The notes under the pieces are model-generated. The model did not search any database and had not been told where the DNA came from. It saw only the letters and a program-made list of their open reading frames with translations. Both the position numbers and the translations under genes were made by a program. DNA of 64,000 bases from Collinsella sp. AF23-4AC (GTDB lineage Bacteria > Actinomycetota > Coriobacteriia > Coriobacteriales > Coriobacteriaceae), in the NCBI RefSeq assembly GCF_003462685.1, contig NZ_QRVE01000005.1, positions 1 through 64,000 of the forward strand, given 5' to 3'. Positions 1 through 8,583 of the stretch are shown piece by piece. Numbering within the stretch: position 1 is the first letter of the stretch; every line of letters begins with the position of its first letter.

Positions 1-259
1 ATGGTATACGGGTGCATCATCGACGTCTTCAATACAGAAGATATCAGTGCGGAATGTTCCGGAGAGAAACCCCCGTCACGCCCCCGGATTCCCTGCGTTT
101 ACGGCCTTGAGGTCGGCTCGCGGAGAAGGACGAGGTTGATGGGAATACGTGTCCCCTTCGCTGTTTCGCGCTTTGCGCGAAAGGCGCGTTACTTTGGGAT
201 GGGTGGGAAACGTGGTTGTTGCGACAACTGGTCCCCGCCACAAATTACCCTCGGCATAC
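1..259. other. Intergenic stretch with no recognisable gene
   Basis: I see no convincing coding region. All frames lack a good ribosome site and a recognisable protein. It holds small palindromes such as GCGCTTTGCGCG near 168-180 and TTGTTGCGACAA near 214-225. It could be the tail of a leader or a spacer after a gene outside the window. Confidence 0.4.
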
Positions 260-287
260 TTGCGCGAACACCTGCTCGTGCTACACT
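260..287 (+). promoter_or_regulatory. Probable promoter of the riboflavin ECF transporter operon
   Basis: TTGCGC at 260-265 and TACACT at 282-287 are 16 bases apart and lie just upstream of the FMN riboswitch, the expected place for the transcript start. The -35 is imperfect, so this is inference from spacing and position. Confidence 0.4.
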
Positions 288-296
288 TGCAATTGC

Positions 297-482
297 TGTT
301 TCAGGGCGGGGTGGAATTCCCCACTGGCGGTAAATCGGGCGGTGTCAAAGGGACGCCGTGGCGCAGGCGAGGTGCCTGCGACCGAGCCGATGAGTCCGCG
401 ACCCGTGCGTGTGTTGGTTCGCATGCCGGCTGAACTGGTGAGATCCCAGTACCAACGGTTAGAGTCCGGATGAAAGAGGCAG
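297..482 (+). promoter_or_regulatory. FMN riboswitch (RFN element)
   Basis: The conserved RFN blocks are visible in order: AGGGCGGGGTG followed by CCCCACTGGCGGTAA at 303-333, a GAGCCGATGAGTCCGCGACCC block near 384-403, CTGGTGAGATCCCAG at 434-448, and the terminal AGAGTCCGGATGAAAGAGG at 461-479. The element binds flavin mononucleotide and switches off downstream expression when flavin is plentiful. It ends about 10 bases before the ribU start, so it probably acts on translation initiation by occluding the ribosome site. I see no separate intrinsic terminator between it and the gene. Confidence 0.94.
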
Positions 483-490
483 GTGATCTT

Positions 491-1081
491 ATGTCTGAAC
501 AGTCGCAGCATATCCATTTTGAGAACACGAATAGGTGGAGCACCAAACAGCTCGTTACCATGGCGCTGATGTGCGCCTTGGGCGCCCTGTTTATGTATGT
601 GCAGCTGCCCATCCTTCCTTCGGCGCCGTTTTTGACGTATGATCCGTCGCTGGTGCCGGCGATGGTGTGCGGGTTTGCGTATGGTCCCGGCGCCGGTACC
701 GCTGTTGCCGCTATGGCTATCGTTATCCATGCGCTCACCACGGGTGACTGGGTCGGCGCGCTTATGAACTTGGTTGCCACGCTGGACTACATTCTGCCCG
801 CGGCTATCGTCTACCAGAAGATGCACACCTATAAGGGTGCCGTGATTGGCCTGGTGCTCGGCGTCATTGCCGCTACGGCGCTGTCTATGGTCGCAAACCT
901 TACCATTGGCGTTTGGTTCTGGTATGGCTCGGTCGATGCGATCGCCCCACTCATGATTCCTGCCGTGCTGCCGTTCAACCTTATCAAGACCGTGCTTAAC
1001 TCGGTGTTGACGCTGGCGGTGTATAAAGCAGTCTCCAACCTCATCACGCCTAAAAAGGACCAGGTCAAAGGCCGCGCATGA
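491..1081 (+). CDS. ribU: ECF transporter S component, riboflavin-specific (RibU)
   Basis: This 196-residue integral membrane protein is the substrate-binding S component of an energy-coupling factor importer. Several hydrophobic helices are evident from about residue 15 to 185, with the family pattern of a loop rich in P, F and D near PSAPFLTYDPSLVP that lies in the binding pocket of RibU-type proteins. Riboflavin is assigned from the FMN riboswitch directly upstream. I start at 491, because an earlier in-frame ATG at 470 lies within the last conserved block of the riboswitch and a GAGGCAGG ribosome site precedes 491. The stop overlaps the ATPase start by 4 bases, indicating translational coupling. 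Confidence 0.9.
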   Translation: MSEQSQHIHFENTNRWSTKQLVTMALMCALGALFMYVQLPILPSAPFLTYDPSLVPAMVCGFAYGPGAGTAVAAMAIVIHALTTGDWVGALMNLVATLDYILPAAIVYQKMHTYKGAVIGLVLGVIAATALSMVANLTIGVWFWYGSVDAIAPLMIPAVLPFNLIKTVLNSVLTLAVYKAVSNLITPKKDQVKGRA

Positions 1082-2982
1082 TTGAGTGTCGGGGCGTTTC
1101 CTTTAGCTATGACGGTGCCGTGTCGGCGCTCGATGGCGTCGATCTGAACATCGAGGACGGTGAGTTTTTCTGCATCCTCGGTGGCAATGGGTCGGGCAAG
1201 TCGACGTTTGCCAAGCATCTGAATGCGCTGCTGCAGCCCGATGCGGGCACGGTGCGTATCAACGGCATGGATGCGTCCGACCCCGAGCTGGTCTATGACA
1301 TTCGTTCGACCGCGGGCATGGTGTTCCAGAATCCCGGCGATCAGCTGGTGGCGACGCTTGTCGAAGATGACGTTGCGTTTGGTCCCGAAAACCTCGGCGT
1401 GCCATCGGCGCAAATTGCGCAGCGCGTACGCGAGGCGCTGAAGGGCGTGGGCCTGGTGGGCTTTGAGCGCCACGAGACCCATGCGCTTTCGGGCGGCCAA
1501 AAGCAGCGCGTGGCGCTTGCCGGCGTGCTCGCCATGGAACCGCACGTGCTCATATTGGACGAGGCTTCCTCGATGCTCGATCCGCGTGGACGCAAGGGCC
1601 TCATGAAGGCTTGCCGCGCGTTGCACGCTCGCGGCATGACCATCGTGATGATTACGCACTTTATGGAAGAGGCCGCCGAGGCCGATCGTGTCGCGGTGTT
1701 TCGGGCGGGGCGCGTTGCCATGCTCGGTACGCCCGAGGAAATCTTGACGCGGGCGGGCGAACTTGCGCAGCTCAACCTTGACATGCCAGAGTCGTGCCGT
1801 TTGGGCATGGCGCTTCGTGCGAAGGGCGTGCCCGTTCATGCGCAGGTGCGCGAGGTGGATATGGTCGCCGAGATTGCGCAGACTTATGCCGAGCGAAGTG
1901 GGGAAGGCACCGTGGGGCAGTCTTCCGCACCCCAATCGGAAATCGTTGGCGGTACGGTTTCGGCAAGCAACGAAGATGACGTACCAGAGCCCATCATCGA
2001 GCTATCCCATGTTTCGTACAGTTATTCGCTCAGTCCGCGCGAGCGCCGCCGCTGGCATAAGCGCTCGGCCACTGCGGGCAAGTCGAGCAAACAGGCTCTC
2101 TGGGGAAACGACCCCAGCAGCCCGTGGGCGCTGCGCGATGTATCGCTGACGGTGTGTCGCGGCGAGTTCCTGGGCTTGGCAGGTCATACCGGTTCGGGTA
2201 AGTCGACGCTGGTCCAGCATCTCAACGGTTTGATTCGCCCCCAGGAGGGATCCGTTCGCGCGCTGGGGCTCGATCTGTCAAACAAGAAAGACGCCGCCGC
2301 GGTTAAGGCCAAGGTCGGCGTGGTGTTTCAGTATCCCGAGCGTCAGCTGTTTGCCGAAACCGTGGCGCAGGACGTGGCGTTTGGTCCGCATAACCTTGGC
2401 TTGCCGCAAGATGAAGTCGACCGTCGTGTTGAGTCATCGCTCTCACGCGTGGGCCTCGACCTTTCCACGGTCGGCGACAAGAGTCCCTTTGAGCTTTCGG
2501 GCGGTCAGCAACGGCGTGTGGCATTCGCCGGCGTGCTCGCCATGGAGCCCGAGGTCCTGGTGCTCGATGAGCCCATGGCGGGGCTCGATCCGGCTGCGCG
2601 CAGGGATTTCCTTGAGCTTATCGATCGACTTCACCGCGATGGCCTGACCGTTGTTATGGTTTCGCACAGCATGGATGACCTGGCCAATTGCTGCGACCGT
2701 ATTGTCGTGATGAACGAAGGTGCAGTGTTTGCCGAGGGCACGCCCGCTCAGGTTTTTGCGCATGCGGATGAGCTTAAATCAATCGGCTTGGGCGTTCCCG
2801 CCGCCCAGCGTATGGCGCTGGCGCTTGCAAAGGCAGGCGTGCCGCTGCGCTTTGACGGCCTCTATACGGTTGAGTCGCTGGCAGACGAGTTGGTGGACCT
2901 GCTAATCGGTCGTTCGGACGGTCCTTTTAGCGTCGTGGACGTTGCTAAATTCAAGACGGTCGTGCGAGAGGAGGGCTGCTGA
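1078..2982 (+). CDS. ecfA: ECF transporter ATPase, two ABC domains fused (EcfA1-EcfA2)
   Basis: This 634-residue protein carries both nucleotide-binding domains of an ECF importer in one chain. Domain 1 (about residues 1-240) has Walker A GGNGSGKST at 35-43, signature LSGGQKQR and Walker B LILDEASSMLDP. Domain 2 (about 305-600) has Walker A GHTGSGKST near 368-376, signature LSGGQQRR and Walker B LVLDEPMAGLDP followed by a switch histidine in VMVSHSMDD. A low-complexity linker near 270-330 joins them. In most Firmicutes these are two genes, ecfA1 and ecfA2. It overlaps ribU by 4 bases and ecfT by 1 base, so all three are presumably translated together. It powers riboflavin uptake and may also serve other S components. 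Confidence 0.93.
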   Translation: MIECRGVSFSYDGAVSALDGVDLNIEDGEFFCILGGNGSGKSTFAKHLNALLQPDAGTVRINGMDASDPELVYDIRSTAGMVFQNPGDQLVATLVEDDVAFGPENLGVPSAQIAQRVREALKGVGLVGFERHETHALSGGQKQRVALAGVLAMEPHVLILDEASSMLDPRGRKGLMKACRALHARGMTIVMITHFMEEAAEADRVAVFRAGRVAMLGTPEEILTRAGELAQLNLDMPESCRLGMALRAKGVPVHAQVREVDMVAEIAQTYAERSGEGTVGQSSAPQSEIVGGTVSASNEDDVPEPIIELSHVSYSYSLSPRERRRWHKRSATAGKSSKQALWGNDPSSPWALRDVSLTVCRGEFLGLAGHTGSGKSTLVQHLNGLIRPQEGSVRALGLDLSNKKDAAAVKAKVGVVFQYPERQLFAETVAQDVAFGPHNLGLPQDEVDRRVESSLSRVGLDLSTVGDKSPFELSGGQQRRVAFAGVLAMEPEVLVLDEPMAGLDPAARRDFLELIDRLHRDGLTVVMVSHSMDDLANCCDRIVVMNEGAVFAEGTPAQVFAHADELKSIGLGVPAAQRMALALAKAGVPLRFDGLYTVESLADELVDLLIGRSDGPFSVVDVAKFKTVVREEGC

Positions 2983-3782
2983 TGGAGGCGTTTTCGTTTG
3001 GCAGCTACTATCCGAGCGATAGTGCGATCCACCGCCTGGACCCGCGCACCAAGCTGCTCCTGGGCTTTGTGTTTCTGATCACGACGCTGACCGTCGGCGG
3101 TTTCCGCGGATTGGCCCCTGTCGCAGTTTTCGTCGCGCTGATCTATACCGTGTCCCGGGTGCCGGTTCGTCGCGCTCTGTCGTCGATGGCGCCGCTGCTG
3201 GCAATCGTCATTGTGGTCGCAGTGCTCAACTTGTTTACCGATCAGAGCGGGCGCATCCTGTGGCAGCTCGGCTTTCTGCAGATAAGCGAGGGTTCGCTGC
3301 GTTCTGCCGCCTTTATGGCGTGCCGCCTGAGCTTGATGATGGCCGGCATGAGCGCCATTACGCTCACCACACCGACACTCGACCTCACCGCGGGCTTTGA
3401 GCGTCTGCTCGCACCGTTTGCGCGCGTGGGGCTCCCTGCGCATGAGCTCGGCATGATCATGGGTATCGCGCTGCGCTTTATGCCGCAGTTTGCCACCGAG
3501 ATGAAGCAGACGGCAGATGCGCAGGCAAGCCGCGGTGCGCGCGTGACGGGCGGTCCGCTCGGCGGCGTGCGTATGCTCGGCAGTGTGGCGATTCCGCTGT
3601 TCACGGGCGTGTTCCGTCATGCCGAGACGTTGTCTGCCGCCATGGATGCCCGTTGCTATCATGGTGAGCAGGGTCGCACGCGTCTGCATACGCTTGCATT
3701 TGGCCGCGGCGATGCGTTGGCGGCGGTGGTGACGGCGTTGCTGCTCATCTGCGTCATCGTCATCAATCTTCAACTTGTTTAG
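2982..3782 (+). CDS. ecfT: ECF transporter transmembrane component EcfT
   Basis: This 266-residue membrane protein couples the ATPase to the S component. It begins with the family pattern of a short cytoplasmic stretch (RLDPRTKLLLGF) and then several membrane helices. The two Ala-Arg-type coupling motifs that dock on the ATPases are visible as ASRGAR (about residue 180) and ARCY (about 224). Its start overlaps the last base of the ATPase gene. Together with ribU and ecfA it completes a one-operon transporter. Confidence 0.92.
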   Translation: MEAFSFGSYYPSDSAIHRLDPRTKLLLGFVFLITTLTVGGFRGLAPVAVFVALIYTVSRVPVRRALSSMAPLLAIVIVVAVLNLFTDQSGRILWQLGFLQISEGSLRSAAFMACRLSLMMAGMSAITLTTPTLDLTAGFERLLAPFARVGLPAHELGMIMGIALRFMPQFATEMKQTADAQASRGARVTGGPLGGVRMLGSVAIPLFTGVFRHAETLSAAMDARCYHGEQGRTRLHTLAFGRGDALAAVVTALLLICVIVINLQLV

Positions 3783-3812
3783 GCGCGATTCGAGCGCAAG
3801 AAAGGGGTCCCT

Positions 3813-4259
3813 ATGACCGACAACGACCGCACGGCTCAGCTTGAGCGCGCCTGTTCATATCTCAGGCGCATTCCGGCGTGGTATCTGGCCACGACCGATG
3901 TGGCCGACGGGCATCAGCCTCGCGTGAGGCCGTTTTCGTTTGCCATGGTCGATGACGGTAAGCTGTGGTTTTGCACATCGCGCAACAAAGACGTGTGGGC
4001 GGAGTTGAGTGCGAATCCCAAGTTTGAGGTTTCGGGTTGGAAACCGGGGGAGTGTTGGATTGTGCTGACCGGCGAGGCCGCGCTCGAGGACGACGCGGTC
4101 GTGAGCGACCGGGTGCGCCAAGCCGGCTTTAAGCATATGGTGGGCATCGGCGAGCAACACGATAGTGCCAACGACGGCCGCCTTGCTTTCTTTTCGGTCC
4201 GCAACATTGCCGCGCGCTTTTGCGATATCGACGGCAGCGAGGAGCGCCTGGAGCTCTAG
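3813..4259 (+). CDS. Pyridoxamine 5'-phosphate oxidase-fold protein, probably flavin-binding
   Basis: This 148-residue protein has the split-barrel PNPOx fold signature PAWYLATTD...QPRVRPFSFAMVDDGKLWFCTSRNKDVWAEL, typical of small FMN- or F420-type flavoproteins annotated as PNPOx family. An AAGAAAGGGG ribosome site precedes ATG 3813. It lies 30 bases after ecfT and probably belongs to the FMN-riboswitch transcript, which fits a flavin-dependent function. The substrate is unknown. The next gene is a close paralogue. Confidence 0.8.
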   Translation: MTDNDRTAQLERACSYLRRIPAWYLATTDVADGHQPRVRPFSFAMVDDGKLWFCTSRNKDVWAELSANPKFEVSGWKPGECWIVLTGEAALEDDAVVSDRVRQAGFKHMVGIGEQHDSANDGRLAFFSVRNIAARFCDIDGSEERLEL

Positions 4260-4310
4260 CGCGTCTCAAATTAACTACCCGTTCTGAATTAGCTAGTGCC
4301 AGGAGGACAC

Positions 4311-4721
4311 ATGGACGGATTGAATACGGTTTTGGAGTATCTGACGTCAGTGCCGGCATGGTATTTGGCGACGAGCGTTGACGGACAGCCGCATGTGCGT
4401 CCGTTTTCGTTTGCGCAGATCCAGGACGGCAAGCTGTGGTTTGTAACGGCGCGCACCAAAGATGTGTGGCAGGAGCTGCTGCAAAATCAGCGCTTCGAGG
4501 CCACGAGTTGGTGGCCGGGCCATGGCTGGCTCATCTTGCGCGGGCATGCCGGTTTGGATGACCGGGCTTTAAACGAAATGCGCGAAGCCGGGTGGAAGCA
4601 TCTAGAGCGCCTGGGTGAGCACTATGAGGGGCCTAGCGACCCCACGCTCGTCTTCTTTAGCGTCGAGGATCCCGAGGCTTTTATCTGCAATCACGACGAA
4701 TGGGTGCCGGTCGAGCTCTAG
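4311..4721 (+). CDS. Pyridoxamine 5'-phosphate oxidase-fold protein, tandem paralogue
   Basis: This 136-residue protein is clearly related to its upstream neighbour, sharing VPAWYLATS, HVRPFSFAQIQDGKLWFVTAR and KDVWQELL. ATG 4311 is preceded by AGGAGG at the right distance. An earlier GTG at 4296 in frame would lie upstream of that ribosome site and is rejected. The pair looks like a local duplication; the members differ mainly in the C-terminal half. The paralogues may form homo- or heterodimers, as this fold usually dimerises with flavin at the interface, but this is inference. Confidence 0.8.
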   Translation: MDGLNTVLEYLTSVPAWYLATSVDGQPHVRPFSFAQIQDGKLWFVTARTKDVWQELLQNQRFEATSWWPGHGWLILRGHAGLDDRALNEMREAGWKHLERLGEHYEGPSDPTLVFFSVEDPEAFICNHDEWVPVEL

Positions 4722-4758
4722 CCAGCTGGCTCATCCTAACAACTTGGTTTTCGCATGG

Positions 4759-4812
4759 GCGGGCCCCGTATTGCCCGGCGCCGTTAGGAGCGCCGGTCAA
4801 TACGGGGCCCGC
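4759..4812 (+). terminator. Strong stem-loop after the flavin operon
   Basis: A long near-perfect hairpin is formed by GCGGGCCCCGTATTG and CAATACGGGGCCCGC, with an inner GGCGCC/GGCGCC-like pairing. It has no T-run on either side, so it may be a transcript-end stabiliser or a Rho-dependent stop rather than a classical intrinsic terminator. Confidence 0.7.
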
Positions 4813-4855
4813 TCCATTTGTCAATTCCTTCAAGCGAATGTGTCGGGAATGTTTC

Positions 4856-4897
4856 AATGCATGAATATGCAAGCCATTTACATGTTAATGCATCTTT
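4856..4897 (+). promoter_or_regulatory. Probable ArgR operator (two ARG-box-like sites)
   Basis: ATGAATATGCA at about 4861-4871 and CATGTTAATGCATC at about 4881-4894 resemble the tandem, weakly palindromic AT-rich ARG boxes (core TGAAT/ATTCA) bound by ArgR hexamers. They lie about 85-120 bases upstream of argC in an AT-rich island. Arginine-dependent repression of argCJBD is the natural reading. No argR gene is in the window. Confidence 0.5.
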
Positions 4898-4978
4898 TGG
4901 TGCTAAAGTTTCAACCCACTTCATAACGACCGCTGCGAAATGCGCATCGGTGCATAAATCGCAGACAAGGAGTCTGAT

Positions 4979-6049
4979 ATGTCTTTGAAGGTTGGAATCG
5001 TCGGCGCGGCTGGATATGCCGGAGCCGAGCTCATTCGCCTCGTGCTCGGCCATCCCGAGTTTGAACTTGTTGCCATTACGTCCAACGCCGATGCCGGCCA
5101 GCCGCTGTCCGCGGTGTATCCGAGCTTTGCTGGCGTGAGCGATCTGGTTTTCACCACGCATGACGCCCCCGAGCTCAAGAGCTGCGATGCGGTTTTTCTT
5201 GCCGTACCGCACACGGCTGCCATGGCACAGGTGCCCGCCCTGCTTGCCGCGGGCGTCTCCTGCTTTGATCTTTCGGCCGATTACCGTCTGAGCGACGCGT
5301 CTGTCTTTGAGACATGGTATGCCGCCGAGCATACGAGTCCCGAGTTGCTCAAGACACGTGCCTTCGGTCTGCCCGAGCTGTTCTGCCAGGACTTAGAGAC
5401 CGCTGCCTCCAGCCATGCCGCTGGCAGGCCCGTGTTGGTCGCCTGCGCCGGCTGCTATCCCACCGCAACGAGCCTTGCTGCCGCTCCTGCCGTGCGTGCG
5501 GGCTGGGTGGCCGAGGACGGTCCCGTGATCGTCGATGCCATCAGCGGTGTGACGGGTGCCGGCAAGTCCTGCAACGCTCGTACGCATTTTTGCAGTGCCG
5601 ACGAGAACTTGGAGGCCTACGGCGTGGGCAAGCATCGCCACACGCCCGAGATTGAGCAAATCCTTGGCCTAACCGATCGCGTCGTCTTTACCCCGCACCT
5701 GGCACCGCTCAAGCGTGGTCTGCTCTCTACGGTGACGATGCCGCTTACGCCGCAGGCTATCGATACCTTGACCCTTGAGGACGTTGTCGACTATTACAAG
5801 CAGTTCTATGCCGGTCGCACCTTTGTGCGCGTGCTCGATACCGGCCAGCAGCCCAAGACGGCTTCGGTTGTCGGCACCAACGCCGCCCAGATTGGCCTCG
5901 CGCTCAACAAGCGCGCGGGCGTGCTGGTGGCGACGGGCGCCATCGACAATCTGTGCAAGGGCGCTGCGGGCCAAGCGGTCCAGTGCGCCAATATCGTCTT
6001 TGGCTTTGACGAGCGACGAGGCTTGCCCACAGTGGCGTGCCCGGTGTAG
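4979..6049 (+). CDS. argC: N-acetyl-gamma-glutamyl-phosphate reductase
   Basis: ArgC performs the third step of ornithine synthesis, reducing N-acetylglutamyl phosphate to the semialdehyde with NADPH. The 356-residue protein starts with the dinucleotide-binding loop GIVGAAGYAGAEL and has the active cysteine in the motif AGCYPTA (Cys159). ISGVTGAG and KHRHTPEI motifs further match the family. An AAGGAG ribosome site precedes ATG 4979. It is first in an argCJBD cluster, the common actinobacterial and clostridial order. Confidence 0.96.
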   Translation: MSLKVGIVGAAGYAGAELIRLVLGHPEFELVAITSNADAGQPLSAVYPSFAGVSDLVFTTHDAPELKSCDAVFLAVPHTAAMAQVPALLAAGVSCFDLSADYRLSDASVFETWYAAEHTSPELLKTRAFGLPELFCQDLETAASSHAAGRPVLVACAGCYPTATSLAAAPAVRAGWVAEDGPVIVDAISGVTGAGKSCNARTHFCSADENLEAYGVGKHRHTPEIEQILGLTDRVVFTPHLAPLKRGLLSTVTMPLTPQAIDTLTLEDVVDYYKQFYAGRTFVRVLDTGQQPKTASVVGTNAAQIGLALNKRAGVLVATGAIDNLCKGAAGQAVQCANIVFGFDERRGLPTVACPV

Positions 6050-6183
6050 CACATTCGATTGTTAACGATTTGGTAGTCGGGCATCGAGTGGGGCGCCACT
6101 CTTAAGCCGGTCTCATGATTACGACTGGCATGGCGCACCAACCGATGTCCGTTTTTTGTTTGACATAAGGAGTCATAAAGACG

Positions 6184-7452
6184 ATGAATACCGAGCTGTT
6201 TGATATCAAGATTCGCGCCGTCGAGGGTGGCGTTACGGCTGCGGCTGGTTTTAAGGCTGCAGGCATCCACGCTGGGTTCCGCAAGAACCCCGAGCGTCTG
6301 GATTACGCGCTCGTCGTGCCCGATAAACCCTGTCCCGGTGCCGGCGTGTTTACCACCAATCGCTTTTGCGCGGCGCCCGTGCAGGTGAGCCGTGCCAACC
6401 TGGGCGGTGCCGACAAGGGCTACGGTATCATCGCCGGCGTTTCGATCAACTCTGGCAATGCCAACGCCGCCACGGGTGAGACCGGCCTTGCATGCGCGCG
6501 CGAGACCTGCAACATCGCGTCGCAGGTCATCGGCTGTGAATCCCAGCAGATCCTAGTTGCATCCACAGGCGTGATTGGACAGATTCTGCCCATCGACACA
6601 TTTGAGACTGCCATTCCTGCTGCCTACGAGGCGCTCTCCGCTCACGGTGGCGCCGATGCCGCTCGCGCCATCATGACGACCGACACGCACTCCAAGGAGT
6701 ACGCCGTGTCCTACGTCAGTGAGGCTGCGGGTCATGCGGGTAATGTCTATACGGTAGGCGGCATGTGCAAGGGCTCGGGCATGATCATGCCCAACATGGC
6801 CACCATGATCGCAGTTATCACCACCGATGCCCCCGTCGAGCCTGCGGCACTTCATGCCCTGCTGCTCTCGACCGTTAAGCAGACCTTTAACAAGGTAACG
6901 GTCGATTCCGATACCTCGACCAACGACACCTGCATCATGCTTGCCTCCGGCGCCGCTGCTGCAGATGCCGAGCCTATCGTCGAGGGCTCCGATGCCTTCG
7001 ACGAGTTGGCATTTGCCGTTCACGAGGTGTGCGAGAGCCTGGCGCGCAATATCGCCGCCGATGGCGAGGGCGCATCCAAGCTTGTTACGGTCAACGTTAC
7101 CGGCGCCGTGAACGACGAGGAGGCCGATATCGCCGCCCGTGCCGTTGCCAACTCGCCGCTCGTTAAGACCTGCATCGCCGGCCACGACTGCAACTGGGGC
7201 CGCGTTGCCATGGCGCTTGGCAAGTGCGGCGTGAAGTTTAATCAGGAAGACGTTTCCATCGACATGATGGGCATGCCTGTCTGTCGCGACGGTCTGACTG
7301 TTCCCTTTGACGAGGACGAGGCTCTACGGCGTTTCGAGGCGCCCGAGATCGTGATCTCGGCCGACCTGGGCGCAGGCGACGCGACAACGACCGTGTGGAC
7401 CTGCGACCTCACGCATGAGTACATCTCCATCAACGGCGATTACCGTTCCTAG
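6184..7452 (+). CDS. argJ: Bifunctional glutamate N-acetyltransferase / ornithine acetyltransferase
   Basis: ArgJ recycles the acetyl group between acetylornithine and glutamate and, in the bifunctional form, also uses acetyl-CoA. The 422-residue precursor has the self-cleavage site in NMATMIAV: cleavage falls between Ala206 and Thr207, and Thr207 becomes the nucleophile. KGSGMI before it and the C-terminal INGDYRS end are family features. No argA or argE is visible here, in keeping with the cyclic pathway. The 134-base gap after argC holds a small GAGTGG...CCACTC hairpin near 6090-6105 and an AAGGAG site. Confidence 0.95.
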   Translation: MNTELFDIKIRAVEGGVTAAAGFKAAGIHAGFRKNPERLDYALVVPDKPCPGAGVFTTNRFCAAPVQVSRANLGGADKGYGIIAGVSINSGNANAATGETGLACARETCNIASQVIGCESQQILVASTGVIGQILPIDTFETAIPAAYEALSAHGGADAARAIMTTDTHSKEYAVSYVSEAAGHAGNVYTVGGMCKGSGMIMPNMATMIAVITTDAPVEPAALHALLLSTVKQTFNKVTVDSDTSTNDTCIMLASGAAAADAEPIVEGSDAFDELAFAVHEVCESLARNIAADGEGASKLVTVNVTGAVNDEEADIAARAVANSPLVKTCIAGHDCNWGRVAMALGKCGVKFNQEDVSIDMMGMPVCRDGLTVPFDEDEALRRFEAPEIVISADLGAGDATTTVWTCDLTHEYISINGDYRS

Positions 7453-7533
7453 ATTCCAGGCACGCTGCGCATCTTGCCGCGATTGCGGACAGCGGAGCAC
7501 GGCGCGATAACGATATGAAAGACGAGGCAGATT

Positions 7534-8514
7534 ATGAAATTCGCACGCGATTGTCGTTCGAGCGAATCCAACGAAGCAACCGCGCAGCTGCTGTTCGAAG
7601 CGCTGCCGTGGATTAAGAACCTGACCGGCAAGACGGTTGTTATCAAATATGGCGGAGCCGCCATGGTTGATGAGCAGCTGCGCCGCGACGTGATGAGCGA
7701 CATCGTTTTGCTCAAGATCATCGGTATGCGCCCCGTCATCGTGCACGGCGGCGGCAAGGCTATCAACGAGGCGCTTAGCCACTACGACATCCCCGTCGAG
7801 TTTAAGAACGGCCAGCGCGTGACCACGCCGGCGACTTTGGATATCGTGCGCGAGGTGCTGGGCGGCAAGGTCAACCAGGAGCTGGTTGCTGCCATCAACC
7901 ACCACGGCAACCTGGCCGTGGGCGTGTCGGGCAGCGATGCCGGCACGCTCATCGCCGAGCCGCTCGACCCCGAGCTCGGTCGCGTGGGCAAAGTGACGCA
8001 CGTCAACACCGACTATATCGAGCGCTTACTCGACAGCGAGTACATCCCCGTCATCGCAACCGTCGCGGCGGGGGAGGACGGCGGTTTCTTCAACATCAAC
8101 GCCGATACCGCCGCCGGTGCCGTTGCTGCGGCGCTCCACGCGCATAAGGCGATCTTTTTGACCGATGTCGATGGCCTGTACAAGGACTTTAGCGACAAGG
8201 ACTCGCTTATCTCCAACCTAACGCTCGACGAGGTTAACGAGATGCTCTACGGCGGCGAGGTCGATAAGGGCATGATTCCCAAACTGCGCGCGGCCGTCGA
8301 TGCGCTTGCCGGCGGCGTATTTCGTGCTCACATCATCAACGGCGCCACGCCGCATTCGCTGCTGCTGGAGCTGCTGACCGATGCCGGCGTCGGTACCGTG
8401 ATCCATTCCACCGAGACGGCTTACGAGTTCGATACGCATCCGCATCCGCTTTCGACGTTTGCTGCGCGTCTGACCGAGAACCTCGACGAGGTCGAGAAGC
8501 TTCAGACGGTCTAG
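7534..8514 (+). CDS. argB: Acetylglutamate kinase
   Basis: ArgB phosphorylates N-acetylglutamate, the committed and usually feedback-controlled step. Motifs include VVIKYGGAAM (phosphate binding), VIVHGGGK and NINADTAAG. The 326-residue length includes an N-terminal extension of about 30 residues ahead of the kinase core. In arginine-sensitive enzymes such an N-terminal helix interlocks dimers into a hexamer and helps bind arginine, so feedback inhibition is likely, though inferred. It sits 81 bases after argJ. Confidence 0.96.
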   Translation: MKFARDCRSSESNEATAQLLFEALPWIKNLTGKTVVIKYGGAAMVDEQLRRDVMSDIVLLKIIGMRPVIVHGGGKAINEALSHYDIPVEFKNGQRVTTPATLDIVREVLGGKVNQELVAAINHHGNLAVGVSGSDAGTLIAEPLDPELGRVGKVTHVNTDYIERLLDSEYIPVIATVAAGEDGGFFNINADTAAGAVAAALHAHKAIFLTDVDGLYKDFSDKDSLISNLTLDEVNEMLYGGEVDKGMIPKLRAAVDALAGGVFRAHIINGATPHSLLLELLTDAGVGTVIHSTETAYEFDTHPHPLSTFAARLTENLDEVEKLQTV

Positions 8515-8583
8515 CTGACCCGCAGCCGCCCCATTCCTGCATCCATAGCCCCGCGCCGTCCGGCGCTCAACGAAAGGCATCCC

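Noticed and set aside
470..490. Alternative ribU start at 470
   Set aside because: This ATG is part of the last conserved block of the FMN riboswitch; 491 has the ribosome site.
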